In this document: positions 55,072 through 63,891 of the stretch, piece after piece | Position numbering within the stretch: position 1 is the stretch's first letter | Layout: each line of letters opens with the position of its first letter | Made by a program: the position numbers and the translations under genes | Source: Lunatimonas sp. | GTDB lineage: Bacteria; Bacteroidota; Bacteroidia; Cytophagales; Cyclobacteriaceae | Length of the DNA: 64,000 bases | Direction: 5' to 3' | Assembly (NCBI RefSeq): GCF_020832325.1 | Contig: NZ_JAFIEU010000028.1 | Span: forward strand, 41,485-105,484 | Notes under the pieces: generated by a model | What the model saw: only the letters and a program-made list of their open reading frames with translations | What the model was told of the DNA's origin: nothing | The model's database searches: none

Positions 55072-55079
55072 TAATTTTG
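55072..55079 (+). promoter_or_regulatory. -7 box upstream of prfA
   Basis: TAATTTTG matches TAnnTTTG exactly and ends 19 nt before the prfA ATG. No convincing -33 TTG is present at 17-23 nt upstream, so this is a half-supported promoter. Confidence 0.42.
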
Positions 55080-55098
55080 CCCTCCAAATAAATCAATT

Positions 55099-56175
55099 AT
55101 GCTTGACAAATTAGAAGCCATTAAAGAAAGGTTTGAAGAAGTGGGCCAACTGATTATCCAACCGGATGCCATGTCGGATATGGGTAAGTACACCAAGCTC
55201 ACCAAGGAATACAAGGACCTGGAAAAGGTGGTGGAGGTTTATAAAGCGTATAGATTGGTGCTGGAAAACCTACAGAGTACCAAGGCCATCCTTGATAAGG
55301 AGAAAGATCCGGATTTTAGGGAGATGGCTAAGCAGGAGCTTGATGAGTTGAAAGAAAAACAGGAAAACATGGAATCGGACCTACGAGCCATGTTGATTCC
55401 CAAAGATCCAAATGACAGCAAAGACTGTATTTTGGAAATCCGCTCGGGTACAGGTGGTGACGAAGCTGCTATTTTTGCGGGAGACCTTTTTCGCATGTAC
55501 GAGCGTTTTTGCGAAAAGCAGAGCTGGAACCTCACCGTGCTGGATTTAACGTTTGGCACAGCCGGCGGATACAAAGAGATCATTAGCACCGTGTCGGGCG
55601 CTGACGTATACGGCATGTTGAAATACGAATCTGGGGTGCACCGCGTACAGCGGGTTCCGGCCACCGAAACCCAAGGCCGGGTGCATACATCGGCTGCCAC
55701 AGTGGCCGTACTGCCGGAGATGGAAGAGGTGGACGTGCAACTGGACATGAATGATATCCGGAAAGACACGTATTGTTCTTCCGGACCGGGAGGTCAGTCG
55801 GTGAATACCACCTACTCAGCAGTTCGGCTTACCCATACACCTACCGGCCTCGTAGTGACCTGTCAAGATCAAAAATCCCAGATCAAAAACTTCGAGAAGG
55901 CGCTCAAAGTACTTCGAAGCCGTATCTATGAAATCGAGCTGGCCAAACACAATGAAACCGTGGGGGCACAGCGAAGATCCATGGTAGGCAGCGGAGACCG
56001 TTCCGACAAGATCCGGACTTACAATTATCCCCAAAGCCGGGTTACGGACCACCGCATAAACAAGACGGTGTACAACCTGCCCGACGTGATGGAGGGAAAT
56101 ATTGAAGAGTTCATCCAGGCACTTCGTTTTGCTGAAAACGCTGAAAAAATGAAATCCGGAGGTATAGAGGACTAA
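55099..56175 (+). CDS. prfA: Peptide chain release factor 1
   Basis: A 358-residue class I release factor. The GGQ hydrolysis motif is at residues 231-233 (SSGPGGQSVNTTYSAVRLTH), and the PxT-type stop-recognition tripeptide lies in the RVPATETQGRVH region (about 185-196), the RF1 form, so it reads UAG and UAA. Length is standard. The gene lies between the haem lipoprotein (divergent) and an ABC-F gene 61 nt downstream. Confidence 0.97.
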   Translation: MLDKLEAIKERFEEVGQLIIQPDAMSDMGKYTKLTKEYKDLEKVVEVYKAYRLVLENLQSTKAILDKEKDPDFREMAKQELDELKEKQENMESDLRAMLIPKDPNDSKDCILEIRSGTGGDEAAIFAGDLFRMYERFCEKQSWNLTVLDLTFGTAGGYKEIISTVSGADVYGMLKYESGVHRVQRVPATETQGRVHTSAATVAVLPEMEEVDVQLDMNDIRKDTYCSSGPGGQSVNTTYSAVRLTHTPTGLVVTCQDQKSQIKNFEKALKVLRSRIYEIELAKHNETVGAQRRSMVGSGDRSDKIRTYNYPQSRVTDHRINKTVYNLPDVMEGNIEEFIQALRFAENAEKMKSGGIED

Positions 56176-56236
56176 CCGAAACAAGTAGCCCCATGATCCT
56201 TATTTTCAACCCCCAACCGGAATATATTCCCTACCT

Positions 56237-57874
56237 ATGATATCTGTTGATTCTATTTCCGTGCTCCACGGCGGCAAGTCACTATTCAGTGATGTTTCCT
56301 TTTCCATCAACGAAAACGACAAAATTGCCCTGATGGGCAAAAACGGTGCCGGCAAATCGACGATGTTGAAGATCATTGCCGGCCTATCCAAGCCTTCTAA
56401 AGGAGGGATTTCTGCGCCAAAGGACGCAGTGATAGCTTACCTACCCCAACACCTGCTTACCACCGACGATTGTTCGGTAGCGGAAGAGACCGCCAAAGCC
56501 TTTGCCTCTTACCTGAGCATGCAGCAGGAAATAGACCGGCTAAACGAGGAACTGAATACACGAACCGACTACGATTCGGAAGACTACTACAAGATCATCG
56601 AGAAAGTGTCCGAGCTAAGTGAGAAGTTTTACGCCATCGAAGAGGTAAACTACGAGGCGGAGGTTGAAAAAGTGTTGTTGGGTTTGGGCTTTAGCCGTTC
56701 CGACCTGTCCCGGCCTACCTCGGAGTTTTCCGGAGGCTGGCGTATGCGCATTGAGCTGGCCAAGATCCTCCTGCAAAAGCCTGACCTGATTCTGCTAGAT
56801 GAGCCCACCAATCACCTCGACATTGAATCTATTCAGTGGCTGGAGGAATTTCTGAAAGAAAAAGCCAAAGCGGTGGTGGTGATTTCCCACGACCGGGCTT
56901 TTGTAGACAACGTTACCAACCGCACCATTGAGGTGACCATGGGTAGGATCTACGACTACAAGGCAACCTACAGCCACTACCTGGAGCTAAGAAGAGAGCG
57001 CCGGGAGCAGCAGCAAAAGCAGTACGAGGAACAGCAAAAGATGATCGCCGATACGCAGCAATTTATCGATCGGTTTAAGGGCACCTACTCCAAAACACTT
57101 CAGGTACAATCCCGTGTAAAGATGCTGGAGAAGCTAGACATTGTCGAAGTAGATGAGGTGGACAACTCCGCGCTGAAATTACGTTTTCCCCCCTCTCCAC
57201 GCTCTGGCAAGTATCCAGTGATTGTAGAGGACCTTTCCAAGTCCTACGGCGACCACGTGGTGTTTAAAAACGCTTCCATGATCATCGAACGCGGACAAAA
57301 GATCGCCTTTGTGGGCAAAAATGGTGAAGGGAAGTCCACCATGATAAAAGCGATCATGGGTGAAATAGCCTTTGACGGCAAATGCGAACTGGCTCAGAAC
57401 ACCCAAATTGGGTATTTCGCGCAAAACCAAGCTTCTTTGTTGGACGAAAGCCTGATTATTTTTGACACCATCGATCAAATAGCCGTAGGGGAAATACGCA
57501 CCAAAATAAAAGACCTCCTCGGAGCCTTTATGTTTGGTGGGGAGGAATCTGCCAAGAAGGTAAAGGTGCTCTCCGGAGGTGAGCGAACCCGCTTGGCGAT
57601 GATGAAGCTGCTACTGGAGCCGGTCAACCTGCTGATTCTGGATGAGCCTACCAACCACTTGGACATGAAGACCAAAGACATCATCAAAGATGCCTTGAAG
57701 GCGTTTGATGGAACCTTGATCGTGGTTTCCCACGACCGGGACTTCTTGGATGGGTTGGTGACCAAGGTATTTGAATTTGGCAACAAACGTGTGAGGGAGC
57801 ACTTTGAGGACATCAACGGATTCCTGCGGACCAAGAAATTGGAAAACTTGCGGGAGGTAGAGCGTAAACAATAA
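56237..57874 (+). CDS. ABC-F family ATPase (ribosome-associated type)
   Basis: A 545-residue protein with two ABC ATPase domains and no membrane segment. Domain 1 has Walker A GKNGAGKST (about 34-42), signature FSGGW and Walker B DEPTNHLD; domain 2 has GKNGEGKST (about 356-364), LSGGERTRLAMMK and DEPTNHLD. The inter-domain linker (about 250-315) is rich in Glu, Gln and Arg as in translation-acting ABC-F proteins (EttA, Uup, YbiT class). These reset or protect ribosomes; which subfamily, and whether it affects antibiotic tolerance, cannot be decided from sequence. Confidence 0.93.
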   Translation: MISVDSISVLHGGKSLFSDVSFSINENDKIALMGKNGAGKSTMLKIIAGLSKPSKGGISAPKDAVIAYLPQHLLTTDDCSVAEETAKAFASYLSMQQEIDRLNEELNTRTDYDSEDYYKIIEKVSELSEKFYAIEEVNYEAEVEKVLLGLGFSRSDLSRPTSEFSGGWRMRIELAKILLQKPDLILLDEPTNHLDIESIQWLEEFLKEKAKAVVVISHDRAFVDNVTNRTIEVTMGRIYDYKATYSHYLELRRERREQQQKQYEEQQKMIADTQQFIDRFKGTYSKTLQVQSRVKMLEKLDIVEVDEVDNSALKLRFPPSPRSGKYPVIVEDLSKSYGDHVVFKNASMIIERGQKIAFVGKNGEGKSTMIKAIMGEIAFDGKCELAQNTQIGYFAQNQASLLDESLIIFDTIDQIAVGEIRTKIKDLLGAFMFGGEESAKKVKVLSGGERTRLAMMKLLLEPVNLLILDEPTNHLDMKTKDIIKDALKAFDGTLIVVSHDRDFLDGLVTKVFEFGNKRVREHFEDINGFLRTKKLENLREVERKQ

Positions 57875-57980
57875 GGTAAAACCTTCGTTAAACGTGCATT
57901 GAGACGGTGCAATGCCTACACGCTGTCTTTTGGCCGGAATTCAAAAACCTGGAAATACCATTAATTAACAACCAAAAAAG

Positions 57981-58436
57981 ATGGAAGAGATCGTAAGAAA
58001 CTGGGAACGGGCAAAGGCCTACACCAAAGAATACTTGGACACCATGCCCGAGACGAGCTACTCGTTGAAACCTACCCCACAGATTCGCTCATTTGCAGAT
58101 CAGATGCTGCACTTGGCCGATGGCAATTTTTCGTTCGCCGCTTTAGCCGCCGATGTAACCTGCCCCGTGGGCTTTGGGGAATGCGAACAAAGCAAGGACA
58201 AGTCTAAGTCGACCGTCACCAAATGGGTGCTGGATAGTTACGATTTTGTGATAGAGCAGCTGAGGAATATGGAAAGCTCGGACCTGAACGAAGTAACCAC
58301 CTTATTTGGAAGGTACAAGATGAGTAGAAGAGCAGTTTTTGACACGCTCTACGAGCACCAAACACACCACCGAGGCCAAACTACGATCTACCTTCGCCTG
58401 GCAGGTGTAGTTCCTCCAGGACAGAAACTTTTTTAA
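57981..58436 (+). CDS. DinB-like four-helix metal-binding protein
   Basis: A 151-residue DinB/YfiT-type protein with a four-helix bundle. The likely metal ligands are His in QMLHLADGNFSF (about residue 43) and the pair in YEHQTHHRGQTTIYLRLAG (about 129-133). Members are linked to thiol-dependent chemistry or DNA-damage responses, but most are of unknown function. The start follows an A/C-rich leader without a Shine-Dalgarno sequence, as is normal in this phylum. Confidence 0.88.
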   Translation: MEEIVRNWERAKAYTKEYLDTMPETSYSLKPTPQIRSFADQMLHLADGNFSFAALAADVTCPVGFGECEQSKDKSKSTVTKWVLDSYDFVIEQLRNMESSDLNEVTTLFGRYKMSRRAVFDTLYEHQTHHRGQTTIYLRLAGVVPPGQKLF

Positions 58437-58745
58437 TCCGATTGGTTCACCCTGTCCATACACACCCCAATAGGTGGGTTACCTAGTTTCGGAAATCCGC
58501 CGTCCATGTAAAACCGGTACCATAGCCTGTCGGTCGCTTTTCAGTAAATGCCTACCAGTTGTTAGTCTGGCAGCTATTTAATCGATCTTTTTCACCGTTT
58601 CGCCCGAATTTTTCAGGAGTACTGAAGCATCGTCTTCTCCAATGACTGAAAAGGTTTTGGGGCGCTTGGATGGAATGTAGTAACTTTGGCGAAAACCTAA
58701 CCGTTACGTTTCTACCAAATGCATTACCTACCAAGCACTTGCACC
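58437..58745. other. Intergenic region before the second receptor gene
   Basis: About 309 nt between the DinB gene and the receptor start. It holds the promoter described separately near its right end and no convincing reading frame or RNA gene. A small open frame from 58719 is an upstream extension of the receptor gene. Confidence 0.6.
58656..58688 (+). promoter_or_regulatory. Bacteroidota-type promoter before the second TonB-type receptor
   Basis: A -33 TTTG (58656-58659) and an exact -7 box TAACTTTG (58681-58688) are separated by 21 nt, within the usual spacing. Transcription would start a few bases later and give a leader of about 50 nt before the ATG at 58746. Sequence match is good; use is inferred. 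Confidence 0.62.
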
Positions 58746-61196
58746 ATGCGGCTGATTGCTTTCAGCATGCTTTTACTCGTTTTATCCATCTCCGGGTATT
58801 CCCAGCAGAACAGGCAGTTGACAGGAAAAGTCATTGACCCCGACACACAAGAAGCCTTGGAATATGTCTCCGTGGCGGTATATTCCCCTGCCGATTCCTC
58901 GTTAATTGCCGGAGGGGTAACCGATGTGCAGGGCGCCTTCTCCCTAGACGTAAAGCCGGGTACATACTTTATTCGACTGCGCTTTATCGGTTATCAGGAG
59001 AAGGTATTGAATGATGTTCAAGTAGGTCAGGCTGGAGCTTCCCTTGGCACCTTATCGTTGGATTTGGGGGAAGAAGCCTTGGGAGAAGTGGTCGTAGCCG
59101 CCGATAAGCTGGCAGTAAGGCATCAAATCGACAGGCAAGTTTACGGTACGTCCGATTTTCAGGCCGCGGTAGGGGGTACAGCCACCGATCTGTTGAGAAA
59201 CCTGCCTGCAATGTCCGTGAATGCAGAGGGAGAAATTTCGTTTAGGGGCACCTCCGGATTCGTCATCCTGCTCGACGGTAAGCCGATACAGTCCGACGCA
59301 GCGGGCCTTCTTAACCAACTTCCTGCCAATGCCATTGAGGACATCGAAGTCATTACCTCCCCCTCGGCACGCTTCGACCCGGAAGGAAAAGCGGGGATTA
59401 TCAACATCGTAACCAAGAAGGGGGCTACAGATGGCACCTACTTATTAGTCAACGTCCTTGGCGGGGCACCCAGCCTGGACCAACACGGGAATGCCCGTTC
59501 GCCCCAGCGGTATGGCGGAGACTTTACGTTTAACGTCAAGAAAAATAAGTGGGATATCTCTTTGGGTGCCGACTACAATCGAAACGATGTGGCCGGCTAT
59601 AGAGACGGTCAGGTAGAGACTTATTTGGATAATACCGTCACTTCTTTCCCATCGGTAGGCGAGAGAAGCTATAAGAAGGAGAATTACTCCGGAAGGGCGC
59701 TGGTGGGATATACCATAAACCCCCAACACACCCTGAATGCCTCTGCCTATGGAGGAACTCGTGTAGAAACCCGCTATGCAGATATTTTGTACTCACAGAC
59801 TCGGACCAGGGTTGGAGAAGAAACACCCTTCGATGCCCTGAATTATTTTAACATGAACGAGCGGGAGCGCCGAAGCCGCTTTTTCATTGCAAGCCTGGAC
59901 TATACGGCTGTTTTTGATAACAAGTCCTCACTCACCGTTTCGGGTCTTTACGAATATACCGACCTGACTGGGCCAACAAGAAACCTAAACTTAGACCCAT
60001 TAAATTACGCGGATACCTTGGATTACTTGGCCATGGATGAACTGAATCCATTGAACGGTACCCGGATAAATGTAGATTATGTATTGCCTCTGAGCGAGTC
60101 GTCTACGTTCAGTGCAGGCTATCAGTATAGGTACCTGAGGCACGTGGGTGAATTCGCCTTCCGACAAAAAATACTAGGAACCGGAGAATTCGAGGAGTTG
60201 CCGGAATTTGGCAGTGACATAGACTTGTTTCGTACCATCCATGCGGTATATGGCGAATACCAATATCGCTCTGAGGACCTTTCAGTCACAGCAGGGCTTA
60301 GGGTAGAGGATACTGATCGGCGCTTAGACGATCATGGGCAGCAGCGAAGCTACGACCTCCAGTTGTTAAACCTTTTTCCCACCCTTAGCATTAATTACGA
60401 CACGGAAAAGGGAATCACCTGGAAGGGAAGCTACAGCCGCCGGATTGAACGTACCACAACTTCTATGATGAATCCATTTCTCTCCCGAAGGCATTCGGAG
60501 GTATTGGAGGTCGGAGATCCGGAGCTGCTACCAGAGTTGGTAGATGCCGTAGAGGTAGGCCTAGTGAAAAACTTCGAGCGTCACTCCGTCTTTGCCAATG
60601 CCTATTACCGACGGGTTCGCGATGCCATCAACCGGGTGAATACGGTCTACAACGACTCCATTTTGCTTAGGGTCTACACCAACGCCGGTGTGTCGCAGGT
60701 GTATGGCGCCGAAGCCGGAGCTGATCTAGAACCTACTGACAATTGGAAAGTATACCTGGGAGGTACACTCTATTACTTTGACCTTCAAGGCTCAGCAGTG
60801 GGTCAACAGGTACGCAGAAATAGCTGGAACTACTCCTTTAACGTAAATAGTAGCTGGAATTTGGGCAGCGATTGGGACTTGGTGTTCAACCTCAACTACC
60901 TATCCCGCATCATCACGGTTCAGGGTGAAGATAGCCGCTTCTTTTCACCCAATACCACCCTTAGAAAGTCCTTTATGGACAAACGTCTTTCCGTAGCGTT
61001 GCAATGGCGTAATATGGGACTAGGGGTACTGGAATCCAACCGACAGCGAATCAGTGGAAGCGGTGAAGGCTTCTTTACATCCACGCATTATATTTACGAG
61101 CGGGATGTCATCCTGCTTACGGCCTCTTACCGAATCAATCAACTCAGCAAAAAGCTGAACTTCACGAAGAGCGAGTTTGGCGACAGGGAGTTTTGA
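58746..61196 (+). CDS. TonB-dependent receptor-like outer-membrane beta-barrel protein (second copy)
   Basis: From ATG 58746 this encodes 816 residues with a signal peptide ending in GYSQ (about 19). The layout matches the receptor at 46801: carboxypeptidase-regulatory-like domain (RQLTGKVIDPDTQEALEYVSVAVYS), plug (GTATDLLRNLPAMSVNAEGEISFRGTSGFVILLDGKPIQ) and OMP_b-brl_3 barrel, but the barrel is divergent. There is no adjacent SusD or transporter gene. A small lipoprotein gene follows 124 nt downstream and could encode a surface partner; the ligand is unknown. Confidence 0.9.
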   Translation: MRLIAFSMLLLVLSISGYSQQNRQLTGKVIDPDTQEALEYVSVAVYSPADSSLIAGGVTDVQGAFSLDVKPGTYFIRLRFIGYQEKVLNDVQVGQAGASLGTLSLDLGEEALGEVVVAADKLAVRHQIDRQVYGTSDFQAAVGGTATDLLRNLPAMSVNAEGEISFRGTSGFVILLDGKPIQSDAAGLLNQLPANAIEDIEVITSPSARFDPEGKAGIINIVTKKGATDGTYLLVNVLGGAPSLDQHGNARSPQRYGGDFTFNVKKNKWDISLGADYNRNDVAGYRDGQVETYLDNTVTSFPSVGERSYKKENYSGRALVGYTINPQHTLNASAYGGTRVETRYADILYSQTRTRVGEETPFDALNYFNMNERERRSRFFIASLDYTAVFDNKSSLTVSGLYEYTDLTGPTRNLNLDPLNYADTLDYLAMDELNPLNGTRINVDYVLPLSESSTFSAGYQYRYLRHVGEFAFRQKILGTGEFEELPEFGSDIDLFRTIHAVYGEYQYRSEDLSVTAGLRVEDTDRRLDDHGQQRSYDLQLLNLFPTLSINYDTEKGITWKGSYSRRIERTTTSMMNPFLSRRHSEVLEVGDPELLPELVDAVEVGLVKNFERHSVFANAYYRRVRDAINRVNTVYNDSILLRVYTNAGVSQVYGAEAGADLEPTDNWKVYLGGTLYYFDLQGSAVGQQVRRNSWNYSFNVNSSWNLGSDWDLVFNLNYLSRIITVQGEDSRFFSPNTTLRKSFMDKRLSVALQWRNMGLGVLESNRQRISGSGEGFFTSTHYIYERDVILLTASYRINQLSKKLNFTKSEFGDREF

Positions 61197-61320
61197 TGTA
61201 TTTCATTTTTCAACTCAAAAAAGTAAAAAAAAAACTAAAAATAAGAAAACCTTACATTCAGTCAGCACGTTCCTTAACTCATCTTTATACGGGTAATGTA
61301 CCGATAGAAACTGATTGTAT

Positions 61321-62031
61321 ATGAAATATCTACCAACCGCCATTTTTGCAGTCATCACGCTAATAGTTTTAGGTTCTTGTTTGGATCAAAATGAAAACGA
61401 AGTCGTGGTGTCCTGTGAACCTAGCACAGCCGAATACGGAGGGTTTATTCTCAAATTTTATGGTGATAACCCCACGCAGTCGTCCTTTCGTAATCCAAAC
61501 AGGCAGGAAGTGGTTTGCTGGGAAGATTCGTACCCCATTGACATCGGTGGATCTGGTGTCGGAAACTGTGGATTGGGTTATGAAGACATTGAAAATCCCG
61601 TAATGGGAACGGCCATATCCTTGGTAGAATATGATCCGAATGCCGAGGAATTCACCTATGCCAAAAGGTACTTGGAGGTTAGGGCTGTTTTTGCCTGTGA
61701 GGATTTCAGCACACGGGCATCGTTTTTCAACCTCTTTGCCCCTGCTGCCTTTGGCTTTGCGGATGAATTTGATGATTTCGGTAATTTCGTCATTGAATAT
61801 CTGGAGGATGGTGTCCGGTATTCCAGTTTGGGAGTGAGCAATACCCTATTTAATGTCACCCTTTCGGACATTGAAGCAAGTTCCGATCAGGATGCTGATT
61901 TTATCCGGGCCACGGTAAGATTCAGCGCTTTGCTGAGAGCTGAAAACGGTGACTACCTGCTGGTGGAAAATGCGGAAGTCAGAGGCCGTTTTTTCAGGAT
62001 GTCTCCTTTTGGTGTTGAATGGGAGGATTAA
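61321..62031 (+). CDS. Uncharacterised lipoprotein downstream of a TonB-type receptor
   Basis: A 236-residue lipoprotein from ATG 61321 (a TTG at 61315 is possible). The lipobox VLGSC places the modified Cys at about residue 20. The mature protein has several further Cys (VSCEPS, VCWEDS, GNCGLGY, FACEDF), suggesting disulfides, and an acidic, beta-rich composition. I recognise no family. Its position after a TonB-type receptor hints at a surface-exposed partner, but it may be independent; a receptor partner of SusD type is excluded by size and sequence. Confidence 0.7.
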   Translation: MKYLPTAIFAVITLIVLGSCLDQNENEVVVSCEPSTAEYGGFILKFYGDNPTQSSFRNPNRQEVVCWEDSYPIDIGGSGVGNCGLGYEDIENPVMGTAISLVEYDPNAEEFTYAKRYLEVRAVFACEDFSTRASFFNLFAPAAFGFADEFDDFGNFVIEYLEDGVRYSSLGVSNTLFNVTLSDIEASSDQDADFIRATVRFSALLRAENGDYLLVENAEVRGRFFRMSPFGVEWED

Positions 62032-62377
62032 TGGAATCATGTAGTACGGATAGTATCTGTTTGTATTGATGGAGATACCCCGCTATGCACAAAAGCGGCT
62101 GGGTAGCAAGGGAAAGAAAAAAAAACGATATCAACAACGTGGATATAAATTCCATCCACGCTAATTTGGATTTGCTTTGGAACGCGTGGGTAGATGAGGA
62201 TGAGTAGATTCTTGAATTTCAATTATCTTCCCTTAAATTAGGATCAAATAGGCTAGAGCACGGATAAGGAGAATTACTGTCGTCCGACCAAATGACGAAA
62301 ATTGACAAAAAAGCACCTAGATGAGTAATTCACAGAGCTTGATGAGTGATCCATTTACTGATTCGATCTTATAAAAA
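62032..62377. other. Gene-poor stretch between lipoprotein and permease
   Basis: About 346 nt between a plus-strand stop and a minus-strand stop. I see no RNA gene and no convincing terminator. A 40-codon plus frame (62085-62207) and a 61-codon minus frame overlap here; neither shows a recognisable protein, a signal sequence or coding-like composition. Confidence 0.55.
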
Positions 62378-63151
62378 TTAAATCCACCCAGCCCCCAAAG
62401 CCACCGAAATCAATATCAGCATAATGGCAACCGTCACCTGTAAAAATTTCAAGGTCACTTTTTTCAGAAGCTTATTGCCCAAATATGCCCCTGCAATCGC
62501 AGAAAGTGTGGCGATAACGACCAAGGTAAGGTTGTCACTTAAATCAGTCCTTACAAAACGGGTAGCGTAAACGCTCAGTCTGGTAAAATCCACAAAAGTG
62601 GAAACCACCACGGCTGTGCCGATAAAAGCCTCCTTGGACAAACCTGCCTTGATCAGAAATGCAGAACGCAATGCTCCTTGATTACCGGAAAGTCCGCCAA
62701 AGAATCCACTGAGCGCACCACCGATAGGTAGTTTTTCCTTTCCGAATTGGAGATTTTGGAAATAGGGGATCAAATCCATGGACGCAAAAATGATCAGCAA
62801 AACGGATATGATAAACTTGACTGGTTCTACAAGGAAGGTACGGCCAAACATTTCATAACTGAAGAGCGGTTCTAAATCAGTAATATTCAATAATACCCAA
62901 GAACCAGCAAATGCGGCAATTATCGCAGGAATACCAAAGCGGATCAAGACCTGTTTGTCTGCATTTCTGCCTACCAAAAAGAGTTTGAAGATATTGTTGA
63001 ATAAATGCACCACCCCGGTCAAGGCAATAGCCAAGTCCACCGGAAAGAAAATCATAAATACCGGTGTCAATATTGTACCCAAGCCAAACCCCGAAAAGAA
63101 AGTCAGGATGGCAACTACAAAGGCAGTAAGTGAGATGATGAATATATCCAT
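62378..63151 (-). CDS. TauE/SafE-family membrane permease
   Basis: A 257-residue protein with about seven to eight transmembrane helices in the TauE/SafE pattern: two repeats, each opening with a Gly-rich helix (FSGFGLGTILTPVFMIF, about 19-35; LSGFFGGLSGNQGALRSAFLI, about 147-167). The family exports or imports sulfite, sulfonates or related organic anions across the inner membrane. The substrate is not readable. It is followed upstream on the same strand by the DoxX gene, with 47 nt between the ancestral DoxX stop and this start; DoxX proteins are linked to sulfur and thiosulfate chemistry, so the pair may belong together. Confidence 0.9.
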   Translation of the reverse strand: MDIFIISLTAFVVAILTFFSGFGLGTILTPVFMIFFPVDLAIALTGVVHLFNNIFKLFLVGRNADKQVLIRFGIPAIIAAFAGSWVLLNITDLEPLFSYEMFGRTFLVEPVKFIISVLLIIFASMDLIPYFQNLQFGKEKLPIGGALSGFFGGLSGNQGALRSAFLIKAGLSKEAFIGTAVVVSTFVDFTRLSVYATRFVRTDLSDNLTLVVIATLSAIAGAYLGNKLLKKVTLKFLQVTVAIMLILISVALGAGWI

Positions 63152-63164
63152 GGTGTATTGGATT

Positions 63165-63196
63165 AACCTTTGGGGTCTTTTTTGACCCCGAAGGTT
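63165..63196. repeat. Palindromic repeat, copy 1
   Basis: A 13-bp near-perfect inverted repeat, AACCTTTGGGGTC (63165-63177) and GACCCCGAAGGTT (63184-63196), around a T6 loop, with one G-T wobble. Two further copies lie at 63810-63842 and 63857-63889. It is a REP-like mobile palindrome; here it separates the DoxX and TauE/SafE genes and could also act as a terminator on the plus strand. Confidence 0.85.
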
Positions 63197-63198
63197 TT

Positions 63199-63621
63199 TT
63201 AGACCTTCAAACCCCTGTCAATCGACCACTTTCCTCCCCCTCGGATAATCAGGTAAATGCTCCCCAATAGCATACTCCAATCCGTTCGGCTTCCATGCAT
63301 CATTTCCCAGAAACCATCATTTTGCAGGACTTCTTATTTGGTGGTAGCAATAGCCACCAACATGATAACCAAGGTAGGGATGGGTGCTAATCTTGTGACT
63401 AAGCCTAGTAGAATCAGGATACCAGAAATAATTTCAAATGCCCCTACAAAGCTCCCCAAAAACTCCGGATTGGGCAGCCCTATTTTTTCAAACCTTCCTG
63501 CTCCTCTTATTGCAGGAAAAAGGAACTTTTGGATGCCTTCTGATAAAAATACCGCTCCAACCATCAATCGGATGATAATGGTAGTTTTCGATTCATCTGT
63601 TTGTATTATTTTTTTGATCAT
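63199..63621 (-). pseudogene. DoxX-family membrane protein, interrupted by an in-frame stop
   Basis: From ATG 63621 the frame gives 95 residues with the DoxX pattern (TTIIIRLMVGAVFLSEGIQKFLFP, RFEKIGLPNPEFLGSFVG, FEIISGILILLGLVTRLA, VIMLVAIATTK) and then a TAA at 63336-63334. Immediately after that stop the same frame continues for 44 residues (EVLQNDGFWEMMHGSRTDW..., KWSIDRGLKV) to a TAA at 63201-63199. The continuation is the normal DoxX C-terminus, so a point mutation or sequencing error split a gene of about 140 codons. The last helix is lost if the stop is real. Confidence 0.82.
63204..63307. repeat. Left copy of a direct repeat covering the DoxX 3' end
   Basis: At least 104 nt here are identical to 63897-64000, at an offset of 693 nt. 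The similarity continues leftwards through the palindrome (63165 onward, with one extra T and one C-to-T change) and would continue rightwards beyond the window edge. This indicates tandem duplication of the DoxX unit. Confidence 0.9.
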
Positions 63622-63639
63622 GGTGTGTTTTTGGTTCAC

Positions 63640-63768
63640 ACAACGACCGCAGAGAGATTCGCAGTGATCGCAACGGGGGTTGAACTTTTAATTTATGTTT
63701 TTTCCTCGCTACGATCGTTGCGTTTTCGTAGCGACCGCCGCGAGAAAATATTGTTTTCATTTTTTTAA
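63640..63768. other. Spacer upstream of the DoxX gene, hairpin-rich
   Basis: This non-coding stretch has an inverted repeat CGCTACGA ... TCGTAGCG (about 63705-63735) and GC-rich direct echoes (gatcgc, gaccgc, cgcgag) unlike the flanking genes. It looks like another dispersed Bacteroidota palindromic element rather than a gene. It also must contain the DoxX promoter, which I could not place. Confidence 0.45.
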
Positions 63769-63799
63769 GACCTTCGAGGTTTTAAAAACCTCAAAGGTC
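63769..63799. repeat. Long palindrome of a second type
   Basis: GACCTTCGAGGTTTT (63769-63783) is followed by its near-perfect complement AAAAACCTCAAAGGTC (63784-63799), forming a 15-bp hairpin with almost no loop. It shares the words GACCTT and AGGTTTT with the neighbouring palindromes, so all four probably belong to one family. Confidence 0.8.
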
Positions 63800-63809
63800 A
63801 GGTGCCGCT

Positions 63810-63842
63810 AACCTTTGGGGTCTTTTTTGGACCCCGAAGGTT
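63810..63842. repeat. Palindromic repeat, copy 2
   Basis: AACCTTTGGGGTC (63810-63822) and GACCCCGAAGGTT (63830-63842) around a T6G loop. It is almost identical to copy 1 but lies upstream of the DoxX gene. Confidence 0.85.
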
Positions 63843-63856
63843 TTCAGCTGGTCGAT

Positions 63857-63889
63857 AACCTTTGGGGTCTTTTTTTGACCTCGAAGGTT
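63857..63889. repeat. Palindromic repeat, copy 3
   Basis: AACCTTTGGGGTC (63857-63869) and GACCTCGAAGGTT (63877-63889) around a T7 loop, with one C-to-T change against copy 1. It sits next to the second DoxX 3' end exactly as copy 1 sits next to the first, so it was duplicated with the gene. Confidence 0.85.
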
Positions 63890-63891
63890 TT

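Noticed and set aside
55239..55769. A 176-codon Ser/Cys-rich minus-strand frame opposite prfA
   Set aside because: Its Ser-rich composition is the expected mirror of the prfA codons; no family match and no promoter.
62085..62207. A 40-codon plus-strand frame after the lipoprotein
   Set aside because: No family, signal or neighbouring support, and too short to separate from chance.
63334..63336. Recoding of the DoxX internal TAA
   Set aside because: TAA is not a selenocysteine or pyrrolysine codon and no slippery site or stem-loop typical of recoding follows; mutation or error is the simpler reading.
63165..63889. Possible CRISPR array from repeated palindromes
   Set aside because: Only three or four copies, spacing is irregular, intervals contain a gene, and no cas genes are present.
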